A stretch of DNA of 64,000 bases. It comes from DASXKD01 sp963707905 (lineage in GTDB: Bacteria > Actinomycetota > Actinomycetes > Streptosporangiales > Streptosporangiaceae). The notes beneath the pieces are model-generated. The model was not told the DNA's origin and ran no database searches. It saw only the letters and a program-made list of their open reading frames with translations. Positions 7,306 through 15,827 of the stretch are shown here, one piece after another. Where the stretch lies: NCBI GenBank assembly GCA_963707905.1, contig CAVPSA010000025.1, forward strand, positions 186,001 to 250,000, in the 5' to 3' direction. The translations under genes and the position numbers were made by a program. Position 1 is the stretch's first letter. Every line of letters starts with the position of its first letter.

Positions 7306-8934
7306 ATGGACGCCGTCACCATGGTGCCGCCGCCAGCCAACGAGCCGATCAGGCAGTACCCACCGGGGAGCGCTGACCGCGCGGCACTGGAAGGCAAGGT
7401 CAAGGAGCTGACCGGGGAGCGGGCCGAGCTGACCATGACCATCGGCGGCCGCGAGCGGTTCGGCGGCGGGCAGCCTATCGACGTCGTCGCGCCACACAAC
7501 TACCGGCACGTGCTCGGCACCATGCACAATGCGACCGAGCAGGACGTGGCCGACGCGATCGGCGCGGCCGCCGCTGCCGCACCGGACTGGCGCGCGATGT
7601 CCTTCGACGACCGGGCGGCGATTCTGCTCAGGGCCGCCGACCTGCTCAGTGGCCCGTGGCGGGCGACGATCAACGCGACCACGATCGCGGGCCAGTCCAA
7701 GTCGGTGTACCAGGCTGAGATCGACGCCGCCTGCGAGCTGATCGACTTCTGGCGGTTCAACGTCCACTTCGCCCGGCGACTGCTTGCGGAGCAGCCATTG
7801 TCCGCCCCGGGCATCTGGAACCGGATGGAGTACCGGCCGCTGGAGGGTTTCGTCCTGGCGATCACGCCGTTCAACTTCACCTCGATCGCGGCCAACCTGC
7901 CCACCGCGCCCGCCCTGCTCGGCAATGTGGTGGTGTGGAAGCCGTCGCCGACGCAGCAGCTTGCCGCGCACGCGACGATGCGCCTGCTGGCGGCGGCCGG
8001 GCTGCCTCCGGGGGTGATCAACCTGGTCACCGGGGATGGCCAGGCGGTGTCCGCGGTGGCGCTGCCGCACCGCGACCTGGCCGGCATCCACTTCACCGGG
8101 TCCACGGCGACGTTCCAGCACCTGTGGCGGACGGTCGGTGAGAACATCTCCGGCTACCGCGGCTACCCGCGCCTGGTCGGGGAGACCGGTGGCAAGGACT
8201 TCGTGGTGGCGCACCCCTCCGCCGAACCGGCGGTGCTGGCCACGGCGCTGATCCGGGGCGCGTTCGAGTACCAGGGGCAGAAGTGCTCCGCGGCCTCGCG
8301 CGCCTACGTGCCGCGCTCGCTGTGGGATGGCATGCGCGACGACTTCCTGGCCCAGGTGGAGTCGCTGACCATGGGCGACGTCGCCGCCGACCTTTCGCTG
8401 TTCATGGGCGCGGTCATCGACGAGCGCGCGTTCGCCAAGCATGGCGGGGCGCTGGACCGGGCCAGGAGCAGGGCCGCGGTGCGCATCCTCACCGGCGGCG
8501 GCACGGACGGCGCCGAGGGCTACTTCGTCCAGCCCACCGTGCTGGAGTGCACGGACCCGGGGGACGAGGTGTTCACCACCGAGTACTTCGGGCCGATCCT
8601 CGCCGTGCACGTCTACGACGATGCCAGGTACTCCGACGTGCTCGCCCAGGCCGCCGACGTGGCGCGGTACGCGCTGACCGGCTCGATCATCGCCAGGGAC
8701 CGGGCAGCGATCGGCCAGGCCGCCGAGGTGATGCGGTTCGCGGCGGGCAACTTCTACATCAACGACAAGCCGACCGGTGCGGTCGTCGGGCAGCAGCCGT
8801 TCGGCGGTGCCCGGGCCAGCGGGACCAACGACAAGGCCGGCTCGATCTTCAACCTGACCCGCTGGGTGAACGCCCGGACGATCAAGGAGACGTTCGTGCC
8901 GCCCACCGACTACCGGTACCCGCACATGGGCTAG
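7306..8934 (+). CDS. pruA: L-glutamate gamma-semialdehyde (1-pyrroline-5-carboxylate) dehydrogenase
   Basis: Oxidises glutamate semialdehyde to glutamate, the second step of proline degradation, and also serves arginine/ornithine breakdown. The 542-residue protein matches the mono-functional P5CDH family: GPWRATINATTIAGQSKS, ITPFNFTSIAANL, catalytic Glu293 in VGETGGKDF, nucleophile Cys327 in EYQGQKCSAASR, and the C-terminal QQPFGGARASGTNDKAGS. AGGGAGG five bases before ATG 7306 fixes that start; an ATG 15 codons upstream lacks one. No proline dehydrogenase gene adjoins it. The product, glutamate, is the substrate of the glutamate dehydrogenase encoded at 15.8-20.8 kb. Confidence 0.95.
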   Translation: MDAVTMVPPPANEPIRQYPPGSADRAALEGKVKELTGERAELTMTIGGRERFGGGQPIDVVAPHNYRHVLGTMHNATEQDVADAIGAAAAAAPDWRAMSFDDRAAILLRAADLLSGPWRATINATTIAGQSKSVYQAEIDAACELIDFWRFNVHFARRLLAEQPLSAPGIWNRMEYRPLEGFVLAITPFNFTSIAANLPTAPALLGNVVVWKPSPTQQLAAHATMRLLAAAGLPPGVINLVTGDGQAVSAVALPHRDLAGIHFTGSTATFQHLWRTVGENISGYRGYPRLVGETGGKDFVVAHPSAEPAVLATALIRGAFEYQGQKCSAASRAYVPRSLWDGMRDDFLAQVESLTMGDVAADLSLFMGAVIDERAFAKHGGALDRARSRAAVRILTGGGTDGAEGYFVQPTVLECTDPGDEVFTTEYFGPILAVHVYDDARYSDVLAQAADVARYALTGSIIARDRAAIGQAAEVMRFAAGNFYINDKPTGAVVGQQPFGGARASGTNDKAGSIFNLTRWVNARTIKETFVPPTDYRYPHMG

Positions 8935-8940
8935 CCGCTT

Positions 8941-10548
8941 TCACCTGACCACGTAGTACCCGGTCATGTGGAAGAACGACCCGCCCTGCTTGGCGTTGGT
9001 GACGGCCGGCCCGATCTCGATGGTGTGCTGCCCCGGCTGTGGCCACCGCCAGGCGAACAGCACCGAGTCGGGGAGTGTGACGCCGGAGCTTGACTTGTTC
9101 TGCCAGATCCCGGTCTGGTCGAACGTCTGGGCCCCGTCGATGAAAACCTGGGCGTGGCCGTCGGTGCAGCAGTTCTCGCCGATCGTGCCGATGATCGCCA
9201 CGGCGCGCCCGGTGAAGCTGAACGAGACCGGCGAGCTGGACAGGGCCAGGTTGTCGTGCACGAAGGATGCGCCGGCCCAGAACCCCGGGTTCGCGGGCCT
9301 GCCGCGCGGATCGAGCGCCGCCGCCACGAGGGCGAGCGCCAGCCCGCCGCTGCCCTGCCAGGCCGTTACCGGCGCGGCTGGCGGCGGCCCGTCGAAGAAC
9401 CGCCCGTAGGTGCCGGTACGCGCGTTCCGTGAGCCCGCCGCCGCGCTGGCGGAGGCCAGCAGCCAGCGCCGGGCAAACCCCTGGCCGTCCACCGCCAGGC
9501 CGTACATCGCCTCGATGAGCGGTTCGGTGATGTCGTTCTCAGCCTGGAGGTCGGCGTAGACGCCGGTGCCGTCGCCCAGGCGTGCCGCCACGTCCTGCGC
9601 GGTGGCGATGGCTTCGTTGAGGTAGGACCGCTGCCCGGTGAGCTGGGCCAGGGTGGTGCCGTTCCAGATCATCAGGCCGTTCACCGAGGCGAAGTACTGC
9701 GCGGGCACCTGGGTGCAGGAGGTCCCGTTGTCGAACACGTAGACGGTGTACAGCGAGGTACCTGGGCTCAGGTAGTACTGCCGGACCGCCTGGTAGTGAT
9801 CCTGCGCCTGGGTCAGGTAGCTGCGCTGGTGTGTGATCTGGTAGAGCAGCACGGCTGCCTTGATGTAGTTGGCATCGGACTCCAGCGTCTTGAGCTGGGT
9901 GCTGCCGCCGTAGGAGTGCTGGTACAAGATGCCCGAGCAGGCGCCGAGCGCGAACTGTTGCGAGTCGGCCACGGTGCCGAAAAACGCCTCCGCCTTGCGC
10001 AAGGCTTCGGGATTGCGAGTGACCTGGTACTCGCGCGCGGCGGCGATCGAGTCCCACAGCGGGACGTCGCTGAGCCCGCTGTGCGAGGTGGGGGAGGTGG
10101 CGGTCAGCGCGTTCATGATGGGCGCCACCGCCGGGTCGCGGGTGAGCAGCCAATGCAGGTACAGCACGTAGGTGAGCGAGTCCGCGCCCCAGTCGCGGTT
10201 GCCGTCCGAGCACCGCGCCGGCACGCACCAGTTCCATTCGCCCGCGCCGTGGTAGTACTCGCCCTCCAAGGTGGCCAGCGCCTGACGGCCCAGCGCTGCA
10301 TAGCTCCCCGGATGCTTCGCGGCTGCCGCCTGGGCCACGCTGGCGGCGCCCGAGGCTGGCGCACTCGTCGGCACGGTGCCCTGCATGGCTATCGGGACGG
10401 CGGAGCCTCGTGTGCCTGGCTGGGCCGGGAAGCCGTTGATGATGGGCGTGGGCGCGGTGGCGCAGCCGCACAGGACCAGTGCCAGGAGCCCGGCCACGCT
10501 CGCCAGGCGCGCCGTCCAGCGGGCCTCGCGGCGCGGTCGTGCCCGCAT
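8941..10548 (-). CDS. lipoprotein with alpha/alpha-toroid glycosidase-like domain
   Basis: The protein (about 535 residues) starts with an Arg-rich n-region, a hydrophobic stretch and a lipobox ending in LCGC (Cys29), so it should be anchored outside the membrane. Residues 75-390 contain paired helices and aromatic repeats (LEGEYYHGAGEWNW, YLHWLLTRDP, YIKAAVLLYQIT, ASVNGLMIWNGTTLAQLTG) that resemble six-hairpin glycosidases such as GH76 alpha-mannanases. The last 120 residues (VSFSFTGRAVAIIGTIGE to HTIEIGP) look like a small beta-sandwich, perhaps sugar-binding. No catalytic pair can be assigned. The ATG at 10548 is the best guess; a TTG six codons upstream is possible. It ends 6 nt from the convergent pruA stop. 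Confidence 0.65.
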   Translation of the reverse strand: MRARPRREARWTARLASVAGLLALVLCGCATAPTPIINGFPAQPGTRGSAVPIAMQGTVPTSAPASGAASVAQAAAAKHPGSYAALGRQALATLEGEYYHGAGEWNWCVPARCSDGNRDWGADSLTYVLYLHWLLTRDPAVAPIMNALTATSPTSHSGLSDVPLWDSIAAAREYQVTRNPEALRKAEAFFGTVADSQQFALGACSGILYQHSYGGSTQLKTLESDANYIKAAVLLYQITHQRSYLTQAQDHYQAVRQYYLSPGTSLYTVYVFDNGTSCTQVPAQYFASVNGLMIWNGTTLAQLTGQRSYLNEAIATAQDVAARLGDGTGVYADLQAENDITEPLIEAMYGLAVDGQGFARRWLLASASAAAGSRNARTGTYGRFFDGPPPAAPVTAWQGSGGLALALVAAALDPRGRPANPGFWAGASFVHDNLALSSSPVSFSFTGRAVAIIGTIGENCCTDGHAQVFIDGAQTFDQTGIWQNKSSSGVTLPDSVLFAWRWPQPGQHTIEIGPAVTNAKQGGSFFHMTGYYVVR

Positions 10549-10665
10549 CCGCCGGTCTACGAACAACAGCCCCCCAAGGGTTTGACCGCCGCAAGGCTTG
10601 TCCCAGGTAATAGTGGCCCAGGTGGCCAGGTACCCGTCAACCCCGCGCCTATTCGCCGACTGCAC

Positions 10666-10671
10666 TAGCCT
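10666..10671 (+). promoter_or_regulatory. -10 box TAGCCT for the HAD gene at 10681
   Basis: TAGCCT ends 9 nt before ATG 10681 and no ribosome binding site intervenes, suggesting a leaderless or near-leaderless transcript. Confidence 0.4.
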
Positions 10672-10680
10672 GGCACCGCT

Positions 10681-11442
10681 ATGAGCGCGCAGCCCCGGGC
10701 ACCGGAGGACTTCCTGTACCGGCTTGTCCTCTGGAACATCGGTTCGACCCTGCTTGACGTGGCACGGGTGAACCGGGCGGCTTATGCCGAGGCGTTCCGC
10801 GCGGTGACCGGCCGGCCGCTGATCCAGGTGCCCCAGATGGCCGGGCGGACCGACTCGGAGATCTTCTTCGAGGCGCTCGCGGTGAACGCGGCCGGCCCGC
10901 AGCCGGGCGACCCGGCGGGACAGCAGATCCTCGGCCGGTTCGCCGCGCAGCTTGCGGTTGCCTTCCGTGCCCGGCGGGACCTGCTCACCACGCAGGGCCG
11001 GCTCCTGCCCGGTGCCCTGGAGGCGGTCACCGAGGTGTGGCGGCTGCCCGGCCTGGTGCAGACCGTGGTCACCGGGGCGATCAGGCCCAACGCGATCGAG
11101 GTGCTGCGCGCGTTCGGCCTGGCGCGCTACCTCGACACCGAGATCGGCGGTTTCGGCTCTGAGGTGTACCCCAAGGGCGCGATGCTGCTGAACGCGCGCG
11201 GCCGGGCGGCGGAGAAGTACCGCGCGGACTTCACCGAGCACACGACCGTGTACATCGCCGACTCGACCCGGGATGTGGAAGCGGCCCGGATCGGCGGGGC
11301 CCGGTCGGTCGGCGTCGCCAGCGGGCGCTCGTCCGCCGGGGAACTGCGTGACGCGGGCGCGGACGTGGTGCTGGATGACCTGGCCGACACGGCGACGGTG
11401 GTGGCGGCGGTGGACAATTTGACCATACCGATCCGCTCATGA
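10681..11442 (+). CDS. HAD superfamily protein with degenerate motif I
   Basis: A 253-residue HAD-fold protein. Its first motif reads LVLWNIGSTLLD (residues 15-26). Aligned with the canonical DxDGT, the nucleophile Asp is Asn19 and the acid/base Asp is Gly21. Other landmarks remain: VVTGAIRPNA for motif II and YIADSTRDVEAAR for motif IV, plus GGARSVGVASG typical of the phosphoglycolate-phosphatase-like branch. Loss of both motif I aspartates argues against phosphatase activity; a binding role is possible. Seventeen bases separate it from the chromate transporter, so the two are probably co-transcribed. Confidence 0.75.
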   Translation: MSAQPRAPEDFLYRLVLWNIGSTLLDVARVNRAAYAEAFRAVTGRPLIQVPQMAGRTDSEIFFEALAVNAAGPQPGDPAGQQILGRFAAQLAVAFRARRDLLTTQGRLLPGALEAVTEVWRLPGLVQTVVTGAIRPNAIEVLRAFGLARYLDTEIGGFGSEVYPKGAMLLNARGRAAEKYRADFTEHTTVYIADSTRDVEAARIGGARSVGVASGRSSAGELRDAGADVVLDDLADTATVVAAVDNLTIPIRS

Positions 11443-11459
11443 GCAGCCCGCCGTGACCG

Positions 11460-12629
11460 ATGGGCGCCGCCGCCGCCGTGGCCGGGCCGGTTCCGTTGCG
11501 GGTGATCGCCGCCCAATGGACCCGCCTCGGCTGCATCGGGTTCGGCGGCCCGCCCGCGCACATCGCACTGCTGCGCAAGCTCGTCGTCGACGACCGGGCC
11601 TGGCTGGACCCGGGCGAGTTCGAGGACGGCGTCGCGGCCGTCAACCTGCTGCCGGGACCCGCCTCCACCCAGCTCACCATCTACTGCGCCTGGCGGCTGC
11701 GCGGCGCGGCGGGCGCCCTGATCGGCGGGGCCGGCTTCATCCTGCCCGGCCTCGCGGTGATCCTCACCCTGTCCACGGTGTTCCTCGCCGAGCACCCGCC
11801 GGGCTGGGTCGCCGGGGCCGCCCTGGGCGCGGGCTCGGCCGTCCCCGCGGTGGCCGTGGCGGCCGCGCTCGGCCTGGTACCGCCGAGCTGGCGCCGGGCC
11901 GGGACGACGGCCGCCCGGGCCAGGTGGATCGGGTACCTGCTGGCCGGGGGCGCCGCCGCCGCGCTGGTGGGGCCGTTTCTGGTGGCCGTGCTGATCGGCT
12001 GCGGGCTGATCGAGGCGGTCATCAGGGCGCGGCCACCGGCGCCGCGGTCGCCCGCTGCACTGGTGGCTGCGGTGCCGTTGGCTGCCGCGGCCACGGGCGG
12101 AATTGCGGCACTGGCCTGGCTGGCGTTCAAGGTCGGCGCGCTTTCCTTCGGCGGCGGCTTCGTGATCATCCCGCTGATGCAGCACGACGCCGTGCACACC
12201 TACCACTGGATGACCGCGGGGCAGTTCCTCACCGCGGTCGCGCTCGGTCAGGTCACCCCGGGGCCTGTGGTGCAGACCGTGGCGGTCGTCGGCTACGCGG
12301 CGGCCGGGATCGGCGGCGGGCTGCTCGCCTCGCTGGTCGCGTTCACCCCGTCGTTCTGCTTCGTCCTCGGTGCGGGCCGCCACTTCGACCGGCTCCGGCG
12401 CAGCCAGGGGGTGCAGGCCTTCCTTACCGGGGCCGGGCCGGCCGCGATCGGTGCGATCGCCGGTGCGGCGATCCCGCTGGTGGCGGCGCTGGCGCACCTG
12501 TGGCAGGCCGGGGTGCTGGTGCTCGCGGCGGGCTGGCTGATCGGGCTGCGCCGCGGGGTGGTGCCCGCCATCGCCGGCGCGGCGGCCCTGGGCGTCCTTG
12601 TCTACCTGGTGGGCGGGCCAATCCAATGA
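11460..12629 (+). CDS. chrA: chromate efflux transporter (CHR family)
   Basis: A 389-residue inner membrane protein built from two homologous halves. Each half starts with the CHR motif: WTRLGCIGFGGPPAHIALL in the first and LAFKVGALSFGGGFVIIPLMQ in the second. Each is followed by the NLLPGPASTQL or GQVTPGPVVQTVAVVGY segment that marks the family. Ten to twelve membrane segments are expected. Known members export chromate using the proton gradient. The ATG at 11460 begins the conserved part; a GTG seven bases upstream is in another frame. The stop overlaps the next start (ATGA). Confidence 0.9.
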   Translation: MGAAAAVAGPVPLRVIAAQWTRLGCIGFGGPPAHIALLRKLVVDDRAWLDPGEFEDGVAAVNLLPGPASTQLTIYCAWRLRGAAGALIGGAGFILPGLAVILTLSTVFLAEHPPGWVAGAALGAGSAVPAVAVAAALGLVPPSWRRAGTTAARARWIGYLLAGGAAAALVGPFLVAVLIGCGLIEAVIRARPPAPRSPAALVAAVPLAAAATGGIAALAWLAFKVGALSFGGGFVIIPLMQHDAVHTYHWMTAGQFLTAVALGQVTPGPVVQTVAVVGYAAAGIGGGLLASLVAFTPSFCFVLGAGRHFDRLRRSQGVQAFLTGAGPAAIGAIAGAAIPLVAALAHLWQAGVLVLAAGWLIGLRRGVVPAIAGAAALGVLVYLVGGPIQ

Positions 12630-12865
12630 GCGCAGTGAGCAGAGACACGCTGATCACCATCTATGGCGTGGTGGCCGTCACGTTCATGATGACGATGTAC
12701 GCGCTGGAGCGGCGGCATCCGGCGTTCGTCCTGGCCTTCGCGGCCGGCTGCCTGGCCTCCGCGGCCTATGGCTTCCTGTCCGGTGCGTGGCCGTTCGGGG
12801 TGGTCGAGGCGATCTGGTCGGTCGTCGCCGTGCGGCGTTATCTGGCCGGGAGGCCGGCCCGCTGA
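12626..12865 (+). CDS. small membrane protein coupled to chrA
   Basis: A 79-residue protein whose ATG overlaps the chrA stop by four bases. Three hydrophobic segments are visible: TLITIYGVVAVTFMMTMYAL, FVLAFAAGCLASAAYGFL and WPFGVVEAIWSVVAVRRYL. Similar small proteins (ending in xxGAWPFGVVEAxWxxVAxRR) occur widely in actinobacteria with no known role. Translational coupling to a transporter hints at an accessory function, but this is a guess. Confidence 0.75.
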   Translation: MSAVSRDTLITIYGVVAVTFMMTMYALERRHPAFVLAFAAGCLASAAYGFLSGAWPFGVVEAIWSVVAVRRYLAGRPAR

Positions 12866-12871
12866 CCCGGA

Positions 12872-12978
12872 GCCGTGTTGCGAGGGAGCGGCTCACTGAC
12901 CCGGGGGCAGGGCGGCCTGCCGGGGCCGGCCTGCGAGTAAGCCGGGGGGCCGTGTTGCGAGGGAGCGGCTCACTGACC
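12872..12978. repeat. 30-bp exact direct repeat upstream of acsA
   Basis: The same 30 bases (starting GCCGTGTTGCGAGGGAGCGG) occur at 12872-12901 and 12949-12978, a 77-bp period. The second copy ends two bases before the first candidate ATG of acsA, so the duplication may have copied a leader segment. Confidence 0.85.
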
Positions 12979-12979
12979 G

Positions 12980-15016
12980 ATGCTGGGGCCTATGCCGTCC
13001 GACAACGAGGTCAGGCCGGGCATGCTGGGGCGCGACTACGGTGACGTCCTGTGGCAGCCGGGCCCCGAAGTGATAGAGCAAGCCCGGATCACCGCGTACC
13101 GGCGCTGGCTCGGCGCCGAGCGGGGTGTTCACCTCGGCGGTGGCACCGGGCCAGCGGCCTACGCCGAACTGCACCGCTGGTCGGTCACCGAGCCAGGGCC
13201 GTTCTGGGACTCGCTCTGGGACTACTTCGAGGTGGCCGGCGAGCGTGGCGAAGGGCCCGTGCTCACCGGCACCACGATGCCGGACGTCACCTGGTTCCCC
13301 GGTGCCACCCTCAACTACGCACAGAACGCCCTGCGGACCGCGGCGACCGACCCGGCCAGGATCGCCGTGATCGCCTGCGACGAGGCTGGGAACCAGTCCG
13401 TGCTGAGCTATGGCGACCTCAGCGCCGAAGTGGCCCGGGTGCGGGCTGGGCTGATAGCACTGGGCGTGGCCAAGGGGGACCGGGTCGCCGCGTACCTGCC
13501 CAACATCCCCGCGGCGATCATCGGCCTGCTCGCCACGGCGAGCATCGGCGCGATCTGGTCGTCCTGCTCGCCGGACTTCGGCCCGGCCAGCGTGATCGAC
13601 CGGTTCGCGCAGATCACCCCGAAGGTGCTTTTCACGGTCGAGCGGTACCGCTACGGCGGCAAACAGTTCGACCGCGCCGTGGCGGTGGCCGACATCACCG
13701 CGGCCCTGCCCGGCCTGGCCGCGGTCATCGTGGCCGGCGGCCACGGCGAGGCCGCCCGCCACGGCGAGGCCGCCGGGCCAGCCCCGCGGACGCTGGCTTT
13801 TGACAGCCTGCCCGGCGCTCCGGGTACGGCTCCGGAGTTCGAGGCCGTATCGTATGGCCACCCCTTGTGGGTTCTTTACTCCTCAGGTACCACCGGGCTG
13901 CCTAAAGCGATCGTGCACAGCCACGGTGGCATCGTGCAGGAGCATCTCAAGGCGCTGTGCCTGCACCAGGACCTCGGCCCCGGCGACGTGTTCTTCTGGT
14001 ACACCACCACCGGCTGGATGATGTGGAACTTCCTGGCCGGCGGGCTGCTCGCGGGAGTGACGATCGTTGCCTACGACGGCAGCGCCACCTACCCGGACAC
14101 CGGCGCCCTGTGGCGGATGGCCGCGCAGGCCGGTGTGACCTACTTCGGCACCGGCGCGCCGTACCTGCTGGCGTGCGCCAAGGCGGGCCTGGACCCGGGC
14201 CGCGACCACGACCTGTCCAGGCTGCGCGGGGTCGGCTCCACCGGCTCCCCGCTGCCGCCCGAGGGGTTCCGCTGGGTCTACCAGAATGTGGGCAGCGATC
14301 TGCTGCTCGGCTCCTATTCCGGCGGCACCGACGTGTGCACCGGGTTCGTCGGCCCCTGCCCGCTGCTGCCGGTCCGGGCCGGGGTGATCGCCGGGCCCTG
14401 TCTGGGCGCCAAGGTGGAGGCCTACGACCCGGCCGGCCGTCCGGTCACCGGCGAGGTGGGAGAACTGGTGCTCACCGCGCCGATGCCGTCCATGCCGGTC
14501 GGGTTCTGGAACGACCCGGACGGTAACCGCTACCGGGCGAGCTACTTCTCTCCCTGGCCCGGGGTGTGGCGGCACGGCGACTGGATCAGCATGCTGCCCG
14601 ACGGGGGCTGTGTGATCTTCGGCCGGTCCGACGCCACCTTGAACCGCGGCGGCGTGCGGATGGGCACCAGCGAGTTCTACCGGGTCGTGGAGCAACTGCC
14701 CGAGGTGGCCGACAGCCTGGTGGTGGACACCGGCCAGCTCGGCGCCGACGGGCGGCTGATTCTCTACCTGGTCCTCACCGAGGGCGCGGCGCTCGACGAT
14801 GACCTGGCGGGCCGGATCAAGGCGGTGCTGCGGACGGCGCTGTCCCCCCGGCACGTGCCCGACGAGATCCACCAGGTGCCCGGCATCCCGCGGACCCTGT
14901 CGGGCAAGAAACTGGAGGTGCCGGTGCGCAGGATCCTGCTCGGCACCCCGGTGGCCGACGCGGCCGACCCCGACGCCCTGGCCAACCCGGAGGTGCTGGC
15001 GTGGTTCGGCAGGTGA
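12980..15016 (+). CDS. acsA: acetoacetate-CoA ligase (acetoacetyl-CoA synthetase)
   Basis: An ANL-superfamily enzyme that activates acetoacetate with ATP and CoA, linking ketone-body or amino-acid carbon to acetyl-CoA. The 678-residue length and opening (LWQPGPEVIEQARITAYRRWL, then FWDSLWDYFEV and MPDVTWFPGATLNYAQN) are specific to this subfamily rather than acetyl-CoA synthetase. The nucleotide-binding loop is YSSGTTGLPKAIVHSHGG, followed by TTTGWMMWNFL, GGTDVCTGFVG and the C-terminal IPRTLSGKKLEVPVRR with the catalytic Lys. The start could be ATG 12980 or ATG 12992; neither has a strong ribosome binding site. It overlaps the next gene by 16 nt. Confidence 0.92.
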   Translation: MLGPMPSDNEVRPGMLGRDYGDVLWQPGPEVIEQARITAYRRWLGAERGVHLGGGTGPAAYAELHRWSVTEPGPFWDSLWDYFEVAGERGEGPVLTGTTMPDVTWFPGATLNYAQNALRTAATDPARIAVIACDEAGNQSVLSYGDLSAEVARVRAGLIALGVAKGDRVAAYLPNIPAAIIGLLATASIGAIWSSCSPDFGPASVIDRFAQITPKVLFTVERYRYGGKQFDRAVAVADITAALPGLAAVIVAGGHGEAARHGEAAGPAPRTLAFDSLPGAPGTAPEFEAVSYGHPLWVLYSSGTTGLPKAIVHSHGGIVQEHLKALCLHQDLGPGDVFFWYTTTGWMMWNFLAGGLLAGVTIVAYDGSATYPDTGALWRMAAQAGVTYFGTGAPYLLACAKAGLDPGRDHDLSRLRGVGSTGSPLPPEGFRWVYQNVGSDLLLGSYSGGTDVCTGFVGPCPLLPVRAGVIAGPCLGAKVEAYDPAGRPVTGEVGELVLTAPMPSMPVGFWNDPDGNRYRASYFSPWPGVWRHGDWISMLPDGGCVIFGRSDATLNRGGVRMGTSEFYRVVEQLPEVADSLVVDTGQLGADGRLILYLVLTEGAALDDDLAGRIKAVLRTALSPRHVPDEIHQVPGIPRTLSGKKLEVPVRRILLGTPVADAADPDALANPEVLAWFGR

Positions 15017-15801
15017 CCACCGGCCGCAGCTTCGGCGAGGAGGGCGGGCGGCTCACCTACGGCGGCTACCTGCGCGTGCCGGAACTGCTGGCCCTGCAGG
15101 TACCGCAGTCAGACCCGCCAGCGCACGACGAGCTGCTGTTCATCACCGTGCACCAGGTGTACGAGCTGTGGTTCCAGCAGGTGCTGTACGAGCTCGAGGC
15201 GGTAAGGGACGCGATGCTGGACGGGCAGACCTGGCGGGCCACGCATCTGCTGCGCCGGGTGCACGCCATCGAACGGCTGCTCGTCACCCAGGTGGACATC
15301 CTGGAAACGATGACGCCGCAGGACTTCCTCGAGTTCAGGGAGGGGCTCGCGCCGGCCAGCGGGTTCCAGTCGGCGCAGTACCGTGAGCTGGAGTTTCTGT
15401 CCGGGGTCAAGGACCGTGCCTTCCTCGCCCGGTTCCGCGCCCTGACCGGCACCGAGCGCGACAGGCTGTTGCGCCGCCTGTCGGAGCCGTCGCTCTGGGA
15501 TGCTTACCTGTCCCTGCTTTCGGCGCGCGGGCTGGCTGTGGCGGGCGATGAGGAGGTCCTCGCGTCGCTGCGCGCGGTGGCCAGGGACAGGGCCACCTAC
15601 GACGACCTCTGGCAACTCGGGGATGACCTGCTCACCCACGACGAGCTGGCGGGTCTCTGGCGGGCGCGGCACGTGCAGATGGTGGAACGGCAGATCGGGA
15701 CGAAATCGGGTACCGGGGGCTCAACCGGGGCACCGTACCTGCGTAGGAGGGTGCCGCTGCGCTACTACCCGCTGCTCTGGGAGCTGCGGGATCATCTGTA
15801 G
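15001..15801 (+). CDS. kynA: tryptophan 2,3-dioxygenase
   Basis: A cytosolic haem enzyme that opens the indole ring of tryptophan to N-formylkynurenine. Family motifs in the 266-residue protein are DELLFITVHQVYELWFQQ with distal His51, the axial haem ligand His224 in RARHVQMVERQIG, and the flexible loop TKSGTGGSTG with PYLRRR. The GTG at 15001 is preferred because GGAGG lies seven bases before it, inside the end of acsA; a later GTG at 15013 would give a GTGA overlap. No kynurenine formamidase or kynureninase gene is nearby. The arrangement with acsA and gdh suggests an amino-acid and ketone-body catabolic operon. Confidence 0.93.
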   Translation: MVRQVTTGRSFGEEGGRLTYGGYLRVPELLALQVPQSDPPAHDELLFITVHQVYELWFQQVLYELEAVRDAMLDGQTWRATHLLRRVHAIERLLVTQVDILETMTPQDFLEFREGLAPASGFQSAQYRELEFLSGVKDRAFLARFRALTGTERDRLLRRLSEPSLWDAYLSLLSARGLAVAGDEEVLASLRAVARDRATYDDLWQLGDDLLTHDELAGLWRARHVQMVERQIGTKSGTGGSTGAPYLRRRVPLRYYPLLWELRDHL

Positions 15802-15827
15802 TGGGCGGTCGCGGATTGGGGAACGAG

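Noticed and set aside
7231..8925. A 564-codon open frame opposite pruA
   Set aside because: Same cause; the plus strand holds every P5CDH motif.
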